Shown in pieces: positions 38,306 through 39,922 of a stretch of DNA of 39,922 bases (position 1 is its first letter; the number at the start of each line of letters is the position of its first letter). Both the position numbers and the translations under genes were made by a program. Under the pieces are notes generated by a model. The model ran no database searches. It was not told where the DNA came from and saw only the letters and a program-made list of their open reading frames with translations. Source of the DNA: Clostridia bacterium (GTDB lineage Bacteria > Bacillota > Clostridia > Oscillospirales > CAG-272); contig JAGBYM010000093.1 in assembly GCA_017628755.1 (NCBI GenBank), positions 1 through 39,922 of the forward strand. Reading direction: 5' to 3'.

Positions 38306-38716
38306 TTACTTCTTACTTTCATACATTATCCGCGTCAGTTCCTTTGAAACATCCTCACAATCGGAAACGTAATTAAATCTGAAGCTTTCAATTCGGGTTA
38401 TAATTATGATCTCGCCCCACTTATACTGAAATCCTCTCCCGGACGCACGATCATATGATACGTCAACTATATCACGCGGATCAAGGACAACGTCCTTCGG
38501 GAGATATAGCATTCCGTCATTTCCCGCTCTTATGATCTCATAAGGCGAGAGCAAATATTTCACAAAGTGATATCCGCATAGCAGAACGCCGATCACTCCC
38601 ACAATTGATGTGAAAATCGCAGCTTTAATACCAACACCGATAAGGATACCGCAAAGCAACGTGGAAACTGCATACATAAAGCCAATTCCCTCGGCTTTTT
38701 TTGCGATCACGCTCAT
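38306..38716 (-). CDS. Small membrane protein with PH-like domain
   Basis: A 136-residue protein with two N-terminal helices (about 13-30 and 33-56) and a soluble C-terminal half that starts with LSPYEIIRAGNDGMLYLPKD and contains alternating strands (EIIIITRIESFRF). This layout is like small membrane proteins with a bacterial PH-like domain. Function unknown. Its ATG overlaps the stop of the surface phosphoesterase as ATGA, so the two are co-translated. It ends at the bidirectional terminator. Confidence 0.7.
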   Translation of the reverse strand: MSVIAKKAEGIGFMYAVSTLLCGILIGVGIKAAIFTSIVGVIGVLLCGYHFVKYLLSPYEIIRAGNDGMLYLPKDVVLDPRDIVDVSYDRASGRGFQYKWGEIIIITRIESFRFNYVSDCEDVSKELTRIMYESKK

Positions 38717-39922
38717 CTTCTCTTTTTACCTATAACGGGAGCCGCAAGGAGGAGTACGGGAAGAATCGCAAGCGAGATTGCGCCGCATCCCTTCTTTTCC
38801 TCTGCGGGTGCATCGGTCTGCTCGGGGGCATTTGTAGCTTCGGGAACGGGTGCTTCGGTTGCTTCGGGATCGGTTGCGGGATCTGTTTCGGGTTCAGGCT
38901 CAGTAGTCGTTACCTCTGCCTTCTTGTCGCCCGCAAGATCGAGAGTCAGCGTAAACTGGCTGTTTTCAAGGAAGTACGCCTTCTTATCGGTGGAGTAATA
39001 CTCGACCTGCATGGTCTTACCGTCCTCCGAGAAATAGAGCATACATACAAGTCCGACGCCGCCCTGCGCCTTATCGACGCCCTGCGGGTCGACGAGCATC
39101 TGGGTTACGAGGTTTCCATTTTCGCCCTTATCCTGCGCATAGACGATATTGTCGCAGGGATCGTGTCCCGAAATGACGAGAACGATGTTTTCGTGCTTCT
39201 TTATCAGCTTATCCCACATTTCGTCGCCGTTATTGTAAGACGAACCACTGTTCGAGGGAGGCACAACGTCGCCCGCGTCAAGAGTGGTACCGTCGCGGAA
39301 GAAATATGCGTGAGTTGTGATGATTACGTTATGCTCGGGATGTGCGGCGATGATCTCGTCCGCCCACTTGAGGATGGGATCCTGTGCTCCGTAATTAAGT
39401 GTGAAGATAAGGTATTTTACCTCACCGACAACAAGCTCCTGCCAGCTGTTGAAGATATCATTCTTGTAGTAACCGCCGAGGACGTCCTTATAGTCGCTGA
39501 GCGGGAAATACTTATTCATCGAAGATTCGCTATCATGGTTTCCGCGGACGAGAGAATAGGGTACAACGCCGTTCATTCTTGTGATATTCTTCTTTGCGAC
39601 TTCCCATTCGGCTGCCGTACTGCTGTTTGTAATGTCGCCAAGTCCCATAACGAACTTGATCTTCTTCGATTCTACGTTGCCGAGAACCCAGTCGTAAAGC
39701 GCGGTGAATTTGTCGGGGTAGCTCTCAGCGAGGATCTGGGTATCACCGATTACAGCAAAGGAATACGCATAATTATCAAGCGGTGCCTTTTCGGTGAAGT
39801 AGCTCTTATAAAGCTTCGCGTTGTAGCCGTTTCCGCTCTTGTCTTCGATCTTATCGGGCTTCTCGAGACCGTCGAGCTCATAGGAGCAGATAAGTCCGTC
39901 CTTGCCGACCGAGGTCATATCA
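38713..39922 (-). CDS. Surface metallophosphoesterase, 5' end outside the window
   Basis: At least 402 residues; the frame stays open to the right edge, so the visible Met at 39918 is internal. Visible parts: the end of a jelly-roll-like domain (DKSGNGYNAKLY); a calcineurin-like phosphoesterase domain with FAVIGDTQ (Gln in place of the usual His), LGDITN, VRGNHDSE, TTHAYF and SGHDP; a Thr/Pro/Glu linker; then Gly-Cys-Gly, a hydrophobic helix and a Lys-Lys-Arg-Arg end, giving cell-surface attachment. It probably acts on phosphate esters outside the cell. A different enzyme from the lipoprotein at 6389-8572, but the same catalytic fold. Confidence 0.88.
   Translation of the reverse strand, partial: DMTSVGKDGLICSYELDGLEKPDKIEDKSGNGYNAKLYKSYFTEKAPLDNYAYSFAVIGDTQILAESYPDKFTALYDWVLGNVESKKIKFVMGLGDITNSSTAAEWEVAKKNITRMNGVVPYSLVRGNHDSESSMNKYFPLSDYKDVLGGYYKNDIFNSWQELVVGEVKYLIFTLNYGAQDPILKWADEIIAAHPEHNVIITTHAYFFRDGTTLDAGDVVPPSNSGSSYNNGDEMWDKLIKKHENIVLVISGHDPCDNIVYAQDKGENGNLVTQMLVDPQGVDKAQGGVGLVCMLYFSEDGKTMQVEYYSTDKKAYFLENSQFTLTLDLAGDKKAEVTTTEPEPETDPATDPEATEAPVPEATNAPEQTDAPAEEKKGCGAISLAILPVLLLAAPVIGKKRR

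Noticed and set aside
1..39922. CRISPR array, tRNA, rRNA, transposase or phage genes
   Set aside because: None is visible: no spaced direct repeats of CRISPR type, no cloverleaf or rRNA sequence recognised, and no integrase or transposase motifs in any open frame.

Overview
The window looks like a chromosomal piece of a Gram-positive Clostridia-type bacterium (Bacillota), probably an uncultured gut member. The evidence is the CpsB/CpsC/CpsD/LCP envelope-polysaccharide operon, a CsoR copper repressor, several lipobox lipoproteins, secreted proteins with TGDS-plus-membrane-helix tails, strong GGAGG ribosome binding sites, and sigma-A promoters with 17-base spacers. No tRNA, rRNA, CRISPR array, transposase or phage gene is visible.

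Layout. (1) 2-157: the tail of a + strand gene, ending at a bidirectional terminator. (2) 196-6227, minus strand: an envelope polysaccharide operon read from 6227 down (CpsC/Wzz-like, CpsD kinase, CpsB phosphatase, a secreted anchored protein, LCP ligase), then WecB epimerase and a LicD transferase beyond an internal hairpin. (3) 6389-9953, minus: a MATE exporter with an apparent N-terminal frameshift, followed by a lipoprotein phosphoesterase with Cys-rich repeats. (4) 10065-13340, minus, visibly AT-rich: an ABC exporter, a two-repeat membrane-anchored protein, a 38-residue hydrophobic ORF, and a separate two-helix membrane protein. (5) 13550-18207, plus: a GH127 arabinofuranosidase-type enzyme, an EEP-fold lipoprotein and a second MATE transporter, driven from a divergent promoter pair. 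(6) 18243-21017, minus: csoR-copA, with a CopZ-like domain fused to the end of CopA and the operator inside the promoter spacer. (7) 21143-23605, minus: a sugar isomerase/epimerase-like TIM barrel, an SGNH hydrolase and a membrane protein. (8) 23703-32629, minus: an oligopeptide ABC transporter operon oppA-B-C-D-F plus a DUF3899-like protein. All the opp proteins except OppB are clearly larger than their families because of inserted segments. (9) 32694-33120: noncoding, with clustered palindromes. (10) 33121-34473, minus: a secreted repeat protein with a sorting-type tail. (11) 34645-38251, plus: a tight operon of 2-hydroxyacid dehydrogenase, GNAT acetyltransferase, GH39-like glycosidase and a second TIM-barrel isomerase. 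(12) 38306-39922, minus: a small membrane protein and a cell-surface metallophosphoesterase that runs off the window.

How they work together. The window mixes surface-polysaccharide building (region 2), plant- or host-glycan breakdown and sugar handling (regions 5, 7, 11), peptide uptake (region 8), copper defence (region 6) and export (regions 3-5). The most unusual material is the enlarged opp transporter, with about 380 extra residues inside the OppD ATPase domain and about 210 extra residues outside the membrane in OppC. The small hydrophobic ORF/anchored protein/ABC exporter cassette is also unusual. All functional assignments come from motifs read by eye; no database search was run.
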